A stretch of 64,000 bases of DNA. Origin: Helopsaltes ochotensis. Its lineage: Eukaryota; Chordata; Aves; Passeriformes; Locustellidae. The position numbers were made by a program, and so were the translations under genes. Location of the stretch: contig VXBM01000674.1 of NCBI GenBank assembly GCA_013400155.1, positions 102,460 through 166,459 on the forward strand, in the 5' to 3' direction. The notes under the pieces were generated by a model that was not told where the DNA came from, did no database searches, and saw only the letters and a list, made by a program, of their open reading frames with translations. Below are positions 27,801 to 39,800 of this stretch, in pieces (positions within the stretch are counted from its first letter, which is position 1; each line of letters opens with the position of its first letter).

Positions 27801-30800
27801 AAGAGATGGTGTCCAGGACTGTCAGGCATACTTCAGTGGCAATATTGCCCTCCAATAATGCCTGGTGCACAATGTCTGCTTCTGAGGTGCTCGCATCTGT
27901 GGACAGAGAGAGAATCGGGAAGAAACAGTGTTCAACACTCCATCTTCCAAAATACCTAAGTGCTGATATAGAAAAAGTTCTCCTCCTTGCACTTCCCTGC
28001 ATTTGGGAGATGATGCAAGAACAGCAAGATGCTGAATTTGCCAACTCCATTCAGAGAAGCTGCCTTAGCCTGATGCCACACCAGAAAAACAATATCTGTA
28101 TTTCCCCTTAATATCACTGTCTTTAAAGCCAAAGCATGAGGTGTCCAAGTTGTCCCCAGAGAGGGGAAATAGCGAAGTGCTTCAATGGGACAAAATGGAC
28201 TCACATGGAGAGGCTTTGAGCAGATCCCGGCACAGGTCTCTGTGCAGTGCAGCTCTCCTGCCTGCCCTGTTCTCTACCCAAACCAAGGCGCTACCTGCAC
28301 ACACACTCAGCCAAGGAGCTGAGCCAAGACAGCCAAGAGCAAAAAGCCACACAAGTCCCAGGGGTGATTTTTAAGGGGCTGGCTTAAATGCCACCCTCAC
28401 CCATCTCGGAACGTTGCGGGGAGGCCTGGTGACCACTGCAGTTCTGTAGAACTTGAGTAACCTGAAGCAACCAGCAGCAAGTGGAAGATGGCTACATGCA
28501 GCTTTCATCAGGCTGACCCATGCCCCCGGCCCCTCTGGCTCTGCTGTACGTACTGTGGTTGAGGGTGAAGGAGGTCTCCAAGCTGCCCAGGTGCTGCAGC
28601 CGCACCCCGGCTCTGCTGCGCAATGCCGGCATGGTCTGGGATTTCCTCTCGGCTGCCGTGTGCTTGGATAACCAGGCATCCTGCACCCTGCAAGGGGGAG
28701 CAAAGACAGGGTTTGGGCAGCAGCAGCAGCCACACCACTGCGGGACCATGCAAGGCACCAGGATGGAGACCTCTTCCCTCCAACACACCAGTCTGGGACA
28801 ATCCCAGTTGGATTTGCTGCTCCAGAAGGCCCTAGGGCTAATACAAGAGCAGGGATGCTGCTCAGGAAGCAGGGATGCAGCCAGGACTCTTGTCTCACCT
28901 GCAGCTGGCTGGGGGGGACACTGCCAACCTGCGCTCGCCTGAGCCTGAGGGTCTCATGCAGGAGCTGGAGGGGAGGGAAGGGGCAGGATGCTGAGATGAG
29001 GGGCCCCTGCTCAGGGCAGGGCGCTGAGCAGAGCCCCGGATGAGCTGGGAATTGCCCAGCGTGGGTGTGAACAAGCCCTTCCCACCTCCACGGGGCAGGG
29101 AGCATGGGGATGACCCCCCACAACCCAGCACCAGACGGAAGGATGCAGTACCTGGCAATATTCCTCTTCCCCACATATCTGAAGTGAAATAAACACACCC
29201 TAGGAAGAAAATGAAACAGGTATCTGTTACAGATCCTGCAGATCAGGAACGATCCAGAACATTTAAAACCAACCTGTTGTTGCCTGCAGATACACTTCTC
29301 TGTGTACAAGGGTTTGGGTTTGTATTTACAAGTCACTTGACCTCATATTCCTGGTTTCAAAATTCTGTGGCACATCCCTGTCTTCTCACCCATCTGTTCC
29401 CCCAACATTTGCTTCAAAGGGGAGGCTGTGACAGTGACAGGGGAAGCTGAGCCCACAGGTGGGACACACCCCAGACAGAGCACAAGGCACTGCCACTACG
29501 GCTTCCTCGATATACACTTGCTTCTCCTCAGAGAGGAAGAGCACATCATTCCAACCTCATTCCAACCTGGCCAGACACCCCTAGCGCTGCACAGGACAGC
29601 GTGTGCACTGTGGTCTCCTCCTTAGCCATTCTGACCACACAAAGGTGCAGTGTTTGAATAGCAGCCTCATGATACTCACTCCAGAAGCACAAGGACATTG
29701 ATCAGCTCCTGGGGGGAGAATTTGTTCCAGTAAGCTAGAAGAGTATCTGAAAGAAAATGAAAAACAGAGTAGTGAGATTTTAAAAAACTCAAAGGGGGGG
29801 ACCTTACAGACCAAAACCAATGGTCCCTTGTCTTTCTGGCTGCCTCCAGTGAGCAGGAGGCACCAACCTTCTGAGATCATCTTCACAATGTACAGGTAGC
29901 ACATCAGAAGTGTCCGGATCTCAAACTGGTCCAGCCGGCTGCAGTGGGACACGCTGCTCCTCATGGAGCTCCTGCGGATCTGTTGGGACACAGGTGTGAC
30001 ACAGAGGGTGTGGGCCTGGGCTTCAGGGCTGTGCAGCATGGGCACAGCAAGCCTGGCACACGCCACGTGTGCTGCCATCCCTCCTGCCCCCCCACATGTG
30101 CACCCCACAGCACCATGCCTTGGAAACAGCTCATCCAGAGATGAGCAGCCTGGAAATCCTGGGCACATCACCTTCTCTGCTCAGAGAAAAAAATGTCTGG
30201 GCAGTGAATGACAGGTTATCCAGCAAAACACACAGTAGCCCGCTTTCAATTCCCCTGTTCTCTGCAGCATCTAAGCTCCTGGACATTTTTAAAGCAAGTT
30301 CTCGTAAAAAGAAATGCACTAGCTTCACCATTTAAAACAAAAATTTGACTTTCTGTTAAAGACATACACTTCAAAACAAAATGTCAGTTATTAACAAAGG
30401 AGGACATTTTATCTTAAGAACTTTTTCCTCCCCTTGATTTTTGGAAGTGTTTCAATTTTCCTCCTACTTAGTGACTCAGGCAAAGTAAATGAAATTCTGC
30501 TGATGAGTCAATTTATGTGGGAACGGCCTGGGCATTTTTGTGGTGGGAAGCATAACTTCTGTTATACAAATTTTATTTTGCATTCTCTGCACTTGCCTGA
30601 GCTGTATCCTTGGATAAATGGACGTGATTAAGCCCTAGGCTTCTCCTAAAGCTTTGTCTCACATGTTTGGAGAGGGATCGACAGATCTTATTTGCCGTTT
30701 ACTTTGGGATAGGCTGTGGATGCGAGTCATAGTAAAGCAGAAATAAACAATCATTTTAGAGTTGGAGACATGGTGCTATGGCCATCGATTTTGTTACTGA

Positions 30801-33800
30801 CCATGCCAAATCAATTCAGCATACAGCTCACTCCAGGGGAACAGGACAATGAGCAAAGTGTTCGCCTCTGCAGAACACCATTGAAGCTGTGCTCCTGCGT
30901 ATGGCATGGTTTTTACATGGTTTTGTGGATATTGCATTTCCTAACAGAAAGATTGCTTACAAAAACTCTGAAAAACGTTCAAGCACGTTCAAGAGGAGGA
31001 TGTCGGGCCATGGGGGAAGAGCTGAGCTGGAAGCAACACCACCTCCTGCAAACCCCACCAACAGCGCTGGAGCACATGCTCAGGGCTTTGCTGGAGAGTC
31101 AAGTGCTTGGCTGCACGCGCTACCAGGGCTCTGTGATTTATGGAGAAGAGCTTGCAAGGCCCCACCTCTTCTAAGCATGTCAGGACACAGCCATGAGCCC
31201 AGATAATCTTTGCCTTGCTTGTTACAAGGGCCAAAGTTTTTGAAGATGCATCAATGACGCACGCCAAACCAAGATATCTGGGAAGTGCCTTGAGGAAAAC
31301 CAAGGACTGGTTTGCGCAAATACCTGATTTCCATGTGTGCAATCTGCCAAGGAGAAGAGTACTGAGTACCCTCCCTGTCCGAATAGTGAGTGGGGTCAGA
31401 GGTCTTTGTGGCATGACCACAGTCACTGTCTGCAAGTTTGGGCCAGTGGTTATTCGCCTGGCCTGGTTTTCCCGCAAACACTATCTTGAGTCAGTGGTCA
31501 CTGGCAATCTCACATCACGGTGTTTTGCTTCCCAGACATTTGGAAACCAATTCCCAGCACTGGGCACTGGGGTCTAGCCAGGCTCAGACCCGCCCACACA
31601 CAGGGAGCACATCTGAGTATGGACAAATGGATAAATAGGAGCAGAGATTTTCCACACAGATTTTGCCTTTCATTTTCAACAAGTAATTTGTCAACAATTC
31701 TATTTTTGGCTCAGCGATGTTTGAAGAGGGAAAGCATACCAGACCCGTGACTCTGACCTTTGTTAAACGTCAATTTGTTTCTTTCCAGAGATATCTATAA
31801 GCTGGCTTTGGAGAGTGTTACCACAGGGAACTCCTTTTCCCTCCCCCTTATTTAACACAGCCTGCAGGCTGAGCGCTGCTCTTCCCAGCCCCTGGTACAT
31901 TACATTTTCACTCTGATCCGGGGAACTGGTTGCTCCCTCTGAGTTCAGGGATCCTTTTGAGTCCTCTCGTTTTATTGTATGGCCATTTTGCAGGGCTGCT
32001 CCACAGGCTGAAAAAAACCCCAGATCCCACAATTAAGCCTTTTGCACTTGTCAGCACAGCACAGGCAGCACAAATGGGGCTTGCCAAAGCCCCATGTCAA
32101 AAGCTGTAAAAGGAAAAATCTGGAAAGGACAGTGAGGGTGACAGCATATCTGGGGAAAACCATGCAGAGTTTGTGAGGTCTTCTAGGACATGACTGTTTC
32201 AGATTTCGGGTAATGGGTTTTGGGTGCTTCAGGCTGGTAATAATTTAGAACTCAGAAAAATTAATTTACCTGGATCTTTATCTGCAATCAGGCTGGATCT
32301 GCTTGAAGGGGATGAAAAACTGCATATGAATTCATCCCTGGATGCCTGTAAAGCAATGTAAGGTTTTGTGACCAATAAAAGATGACACCTATTCTCTTAC
32401 AGACGGGAACAAGGCAACACAAAATGGCAAATTAGAGCAGGTTTTAAAAGCAACACCGATGAAAACAGAAATTTTCTTACTTCTATAACAAGGAGGCAAA
32501 GGACTTGGGGAGGAGTACAAAGAACAGCAGAACATATTAAAGTAAGCCATAGTAGTGTTTTCCTTTTTGCTCTTCATCATTTCATTTGAAATTTTGAATT
32601 GTTTTCCTCAGATATCCTATTTGTTATTCCTTCGCCCCCAGCAAGGAGGAAAGTCTAGTCTGCAAGGCTAAGGCCACTTGGGAGCCGCACACACAACTCT
32701 CAGGAAGACAGGCAACTCCCCACAACAGCTGCTGGAGCCCCAGGCCGAGTCGTGCTCAAGCTCATTGCACTTGGAAAGAATCACCTCCCCTCACAGCACT
32801 GCACACACAGTCCAAAAACACGTCAGACATGGAGGCATCCCAGCTTTACTCACAGGGCTGGAGGCGGGGCAGGAGGTCAGTGCCTCGTGGCCGGCCACAC
32901 GCTGCAGGTTCTCCAGGAGCAGCCCGAACAGCGGCAGGTACAGCTGGGCAATTTTTGCCTGCTGGTTCTGAAAGCAGGCACAGACAAAAACCTGAGCAAG
33001 ACCCCGGGTTTCCAGTGGAGTGAAAAAAGGGGAACTCTTGAGCCAAAACACGTACACATATGTATCTGTATTTACACACTGTATGTGGTGTTCGAGAATG
33101 TGAGCTGGTTTGGCTTCTCATCTCCACTTCCAGAGCTGCCAGAGAGATATTACCCTTCTAGCAACAAGCTTGGGGCACTCGGGGGTTTTGGAGGCTAAAT
33201 AACATTCCCAGCCACACAGGATGTGTAACAAACTAAGTCCTGGATTTCCTAACTCTTTAATTGGCACTTAACTCGCATAGTTTAAGTGCAACACCCAGGA
33301 GTAATTTGCTCCATGCCTGGTGCTGGCTGCTGCTTCCAGTCAGAAATTCTCCAAAGCAAATGCCTCCAGTGAAAACAGTTTGTAGGAACAGATTAATTTG
33401 GATTAACTGGTACAGATCAAAAATGATTGCGTTGACATTTTCTAAATGGAGGAAGATTCTTTTACATCCAATTCTTTTTTGTTAAACTTATGTTATCCTG
33501 GATTTGGCTAAAAGGTTAAAAAAAAGAAGGGAATTTAAGGCTTGAAAATTGAGTAGAACCTTTTAAATAATAAAGAAATCCAAATATTTCTTCTGATTCA
33601 GTATGATAAAAGATAAAAGAAATCTTGAAAACACTCATGGGTTGACAAAACCTTCTCTTAGCCGTTGACGGGGCCTGGGTCTCCTCGGCCAGAGCAAGGG
33701 TGTGCCAACACATGCTCAGCCTGTCCTGCCCATGATGTGATTTTTTTTTATTTTGGAGTCTCTGGACACCAGTTGAGCCTCCTGCCCTGGCTACAGGCAG

Positions 33801-36800
33801 CTTCCTGGTCACACTGTCTTGAGCAAAACATATACACAAATATCCTGTGGGACAGCAGTAACGGGGGGATTTTCCGAGGAGTCAGGGGAGTGCTGCACAC
33901 TGAGGGAACAAACAGCTCCTGAGTTAGTCATGGATCCTCACTGCAGGGAAAAGCAAGCCCACCTCCAGCTTGGGCCTTCAAACAGGCAGAGAAGGGAAGG
34001 AAGAGGAGCTGGCTCTGGACCCCTGAGAGCACCTGGGGCACTCTTCATGCCAGGAAGCCATCCATGTTCCCGGAGAACACTCAGGAATGCAGCACACTAG
34101 GAGTAATGTGAGGATCAAAACTCTAAACAGAGGCATGTTTTCAGGCTAGAGCAAGGACAGGTAGTTTCTGCATAGATAGCTGGGCACTTTGGAAGGCATA
34201 CAGGTCAGCAGAGAGCAGCACCAAGATAAAACAAACCTATTTCCAGCTTCTTTCAGCATCATCACGTGCTGAGCCTCTGACCAAAGAAAACTGAGTTCCA
34301 CCCAGAGGAAATCCAGCACCTCATCAGGATCAAGATCCTCTCCTCTAATTACTGACTCTCCAGAGTCACTAATTAGTAAAACATACAGATGACTTGTAAC
34401 AGAGATCAGTTCTATTTCCTGATTATAGCATATTAATACAGGATATGATTTTAGGCCCAAGACCAGAACATCACTGATGTCCTAATTTTGTTGAACAACT
34501 TTTGGCTTATGACTCTCTCAAGTTCCTTAATGGTTTAAGGCCTAATTACCTAAATACTCAGCATGAGTAAGAGGGCTGCAGTTATTTCCTACATGGTTTC
34601 GGAGGTATTACTGTTATTCCCTAAAAAGCAAGTAAAATACCCTTGCGTGCACCATGCAATATCTAAAATTCTGGTATGTGATTTTTTCATAAAATTCAAC
34701 AACATTAAATTAAAAAGCCAACAAAACAGGCCTGACCTTGTGCTGGTATCTGTTGTCGAAGGCATGCTTGATCAAGAGATTTTTTAAGACTGAGATGGCC
34801 GTATATCTGATATCGTAATTGTCCTGCAAGGCAACAGAGGCTTCTCTAAGAAGTATCCCCACAAGGAAGTGATGCTTGCAATACTCATCAGTTAAATTGT
34901 ACTCAAGATTTACATCTGGAAGAAACAAGAAGGCAATGGTTAAGGGAAATGTTCCAAGAGACTGTTCAGAGCAAGACAACAGTCATGTAAGCCACAAAGT
35001 CCTCCAACAGTGTTCACCACTCTCCTACAGTCCATTGATCTTTGAACAAAGCTGAAAACTGACCATACAGTTTTCTCCACCAGTGAACTAAGTCATATCA
35101 AAGAACTTGATGTCTTGCAGCTCAGGCTGTTTATTAACTTCAGCCCTCACCGTTTCAGCAGCACCTCAAGGCAGGGTTTCTAAAACGTGATGCTCTGCAA
35201 AGCTTCTCTCTCCGACGAGTGATTTGTAAGTCAGAGATGGCTGAAATGGGGAAAGGCAGCACAACTTACTGCCTGGGGATGCTTTGCTCCTGACTGAGGG
35301 TTGTCTTATAAATCCCCAAACCACGCAGGCAGCGGGGATACCCACCTCCACCAAGCAGCTGTGAGGGTAGGAATGGGCTGTGGAAATGATGGGTTTACCT
35401 GGCCACCCAGCCCTAGCAGTGCTGCTCTGCTCTCATTCCACACCCTTTACGAATCTGTGTTCCTTCTCTCAAGGTCAGAGAGCAGAGCAAAAGCATATAA
35501 TGCTGCTGGGATGAGGGATGCAGATGAGGACATGGTGCCAAGTGACCAGTCTGCACAGCTGGGCAGCTGCATGGGCCAGGGAACCAGGCTAGGGCTCCAG
35601 GCTGCTGCTTGCCAGAAGCAAATATGGAACACAGCTCCTCAGAGGCTGCGCTGACTGCCAAGAAAGAGCCAGCTCAGTACCTCATCACCTTCCTTAACTT
35701 GTACCCTGCATCTCCCACGGATTCAGGCAGATAGTGTGATCAATGCAGAGGCTGCTACCAGGATAAGGCATCACTTCTGCTGAGGTGTCTGGACAGAGCA
35801 GCAGGGAAGTGACAGACACACAGACTGTTGTCCTGATTCTTGTAGCCTTTCTGATGTTGCTCATGGTTTCTTGACATTTTCATAGTTCTTAGTTCCTTCT
35901 CAAACGAATGTTATCAATAGACAGCAATGTTTTGAAAAAAGCAGATGTTTACATATTTTCCTTGGGGGAAAGAACAATTGATAGACTGTTGGTTTCACCA
36001 CTGTGATTGGAGAGGTGAACAACACTCTCCTCCAATCCATGGTCTAGAAGGAAAAATTATATAAACGGAGTCAAAAATAAAACGCCTTCTTTCTTCACTC
36101 ACCCCCAAACAAGAAGAGTTTGTGTGTTTTTTCAGTGCTCAACAGTGACAAACTGTGGGGCAAGGTGCACGTGCACTGGGGCTGCTGTGAACGCCCTTGT
36201 CCTGACACCATTATCTCTGCCAGGCCATTTACCAGATTAGAAGTGCAACAGGGATAACCCCAAAGCCCTGTGTACTTCCCCCAAAAGGTACAAATGCCAC
36301 ATGTTCAGCTCAGACTTTTCTTTTTTTTTTCAAAACTCCACAGGTATGAAAGTGCTTCTGTGGTAAGACAGGGTGCATTCTTTGAAAATCTCAGCCAACA
36401 GGTTCCAACAGTTCTGTGGCTGCAAAAGATATTTTTTAATTGATTGAAAAAGTAGCATTTACTGGATTGTGAAACTTTGATTCAGAGGAAAGAAAAAGTA
36501 ATTTGGAACATTACCTAGCTTTCACTGTTAGTCATGTTAGCAAATGCCTAATTGTCACACATCATGGTTATTACATTAGGTGGATGCAAGCTAATTGATT
36601 GAAAAGGGCATACTTAATTTGACATTAGAGAGTTTGGACCTACTTACTGAAGTGAACCATTCCACATCAAACGAAAAAAATTCTAATTATGTATAAAAAG
36701 AAAAGGGACAAATAAAGAGACAGTAAAAATAAACAGGAACAAGTAATGCTCTAAATCTTGGACAAACAGGACAGGATGTCATGTTTTAATATTATTTGTG

Positions 36801-39800
36801 AGGTCTTTGCTTAACTCCCAGCTTCTGTCAATCCCTTGGATTCTTTTCCATCACAACATTGCAAAACTAATTGTGTGCTGCTGGCCATGAGGCCAAGCTT
36901 GGAGCTTGCTCTGGCTGATGTCCTCATGTGAGGCAGCAGGGACAGACCAACAACCAGGCCTGCATTAGCTGGGAGGTTTCAGAGTCACTGTTCCAAGATG
37001 CAAGACTCCAACTCAACAGGATGTGGTTGCAGAGCTGTGCTCTGCCAGCCTGCCCATCTGCACTGGCTAAAGCTGCAGAAACTCTCTATCCTCCTCCCTG
37101 AGGGACTACACCTTCATTTCCTAGAAACAGAGCAGTAGGGGTTTGGGGATCCCCTCTCTGCATCCAAACAGGCTGATGAAGAGGTCAGATACACCAGCAG
37201 GATCTCTCCTGAGCCCACTGTCCCCTGTAACCACAGATCTGTCCACAAAAGCCAGACAAGTCTGCAGTGAAGGTGCATCCCCACATGGCTCTGCCATGGA
37301 AGGCAGGGCTCAGGCACCACTGCAAAGGCATTTCTGCTACCTGAGCATGGGCTGCTCTGCTGCCATGAGCTGTATGTGAACCTCAGCTGGTAGGTCCAGC
37401 CACAATAAAACACGGCAGAAAAGATGAGCTGCCCTAACAGCTTTTCAATTTAACCATCGCAAATGCAAAGGTGAACATTAACCAAGAAAGAGCATCCTTA
37501 TGTTACCGTGCCACATGCAACAAGCATCAGGGAGGCACGTGGATGTGTTTTTCTTGGCCATTTCTAGCAATACTCTGTTCAACAATACCAGGCAAGTAGC
37601 CAAACTGAGGTAAGAGATTAGCAGCTGGTCCAGAAAGCTCTGAGGTGTCAGATATTTACCAAAACAAGGGATATTTAATTTACTGCTGCTTCTGCCACCT
37701 GTATGGGTGTGGAACCACTTTGGGACTTGCATGACTTCACCATGAGGCACAACCAAACATCCCCTTTCCTCCTCCAGAATAAATCATACAATCATAAATC
37801 CACGGGGCTTTTACATGGGGATTCCCAAACCTCACTCTCCTCTCCAGTACTTATACTGGTCAGGCTATTGGCATCCAAACCTGGCAATCTTTACTGCATT
37901 TATGTAGCACAGATGAGCCATTAGGCCCCAGAGAGAATGATGCTCTGCCTGTGGCTCTCTTGGGGGCTGGCAGGGCTTGCACTGCCATCAGTGCCAGGAC
38001 TCCAGCCACCCACACCTGCACACAGCCTCAGCTCAGCCCTGTGTAAGCCGCCTCCACCCCGTGCTGAGCAGAGTCAGGACCAAAGAGAACACGGTGTGAC
38101 AGCTAAAGCAGTGTGGAAGTGTGGGGCTGCCACAGTACAAACATCCTTGGTATGCACCAAGGGCTGGCACGGGCTCAAGCTCTGCTGGCTGCCTTCACAG
38201 ACTGTGCACTGCTGTGCTCTTGTTCGCTGTGGAAGCAGAAGGTAACCTCGATCCCCTTCTGGTGGCCACAAGGAGAGCTGGCAGCAGGGCAGTGAGTTCA
38301 ATCTGTTCTGCATCCCTGTTCCCCACAGGATCCACCAATGAGACTCCCACTTCTCAGGGGAGGCTGACACTCCTGAGAACAAAGGATTGCATTGCACAAT
38401 TTGCCTATTTACTGAAACACAGGCAGTGCCTTCCAGATATTGCTAGTTCCATTTAAACTAAAATATAGGAAATACCGAAAAGACTGACTGTAAACCATAC
38501 TGGAACAAAATGATGCAAACCTGACAGAAAAACATCTTGTCCTGAGGTTAATGTCCTAACCAGGACATACACGTCCTTGGCACCAAACCAAAGTTCATCT
38601 AGTCAGAAGCCATCAGGACTAATAAATTATAACTCTTTAGCCAGTGTCTTAAGAACATACCTTGAACTCTTTGCAGCTTGGGTTTGGAAAATGTCATTGG
38701 TAAGTTCAGAGGAATGTAGTGCTCGTGATTGCAAATAGTTTGAAGAAATTCAAACTTGTATTCAACCAACATCTGAGATAAAAAAAGACAAACACAAACT
38801 ATGTTTTTAGTTTGATCCATTTTCTTCCAGTTCATTGTACTTGTTGCACAAGGATTGAAGAATCTAATAAACAGCATCTGATAAAACTCACTAATAATTG
38901 GCAAATTCTTGTGTTGTTCTCCATAAGTGTCAATGCACACAGGTGTCACTTGGGACTTCGTCTTTTTCATCCAGGCTATTAACCACTCTTTCCTTTCATT
39001 CTTACTCTTTATATTACTTTAAAGAACATCTGGGTACAGGCTCTTGGCCCAGACGAAGAGATCTCTGCCTCTAAAAGACCCTGCAGGAACAGCATCTAAA
39101 AGACCTCCAAGAGTTGTATAAAATAATCACTACAAAGCTTTGATTGATGTAGATATGTACAACTGCAAACAACTTTTCAAGAAACCTATGCTTACCTTAG
39201 GATCTTTTGGGCTGAATCCAGAAATGTAATCATTGATCAAGTTAAAAACAAATCCTCTGTCCATAAAGGTCAAACAACGCTGGAGAAAAAATAGCGACAT
39301 GTGACCAACCATTAAAAGTAAAAGCAATCATCCTAAATCCCCTCCATACTACTGTCCTGCCAGCAGCCAGATTTCCTCCTCTGGGTTGCTGCTGACTTTC
39401 CAAAATATACATGATCCTGTTCCTCTGAAATCATTTGGATGATCTTACTTAAATCTCCAGTGGACAACAGAAATATTTAGAATGAGAGTATACAGATTTC
39501 ATGTTCCAAAGAGTTGCTAGGTATGCAAAACCCTCAGTAACATACTGAGTTACTGTCTCTTTGGAAAGAGATGGTTTCTTTCCTAGGAGAGCTTATCCCC
39601 TCAAGAGTTTTTACATCTGTAAAAACCAAAGACAAGATAAATTAAAACCACATTTGTTTGCTTGCTCCATATTTCTCATTGTCTATTTTTTTCCCCTGAT
39701 AAAATCCTGGCAGAAGGAAAGAAACTGCTGACCTTCAGGAAGTTAGCCAAGCTGAAGTTGACATTCCTGGACTCTTCAGGGATCTCATTGTAGCGGATGG

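Noticed and set aside
28371..29336. 321-codon minus-strand open frame
   Set aside because: Only exon 33 within it is real coding sequence in that frame. The rest is intron and exon 34 read in the wrong frame.
29581..30171. 196-codon minus-strand frame
   Set aside because: Contains exon 31 in frame, but the flanking sequence is intron bounded by clear splice sites.
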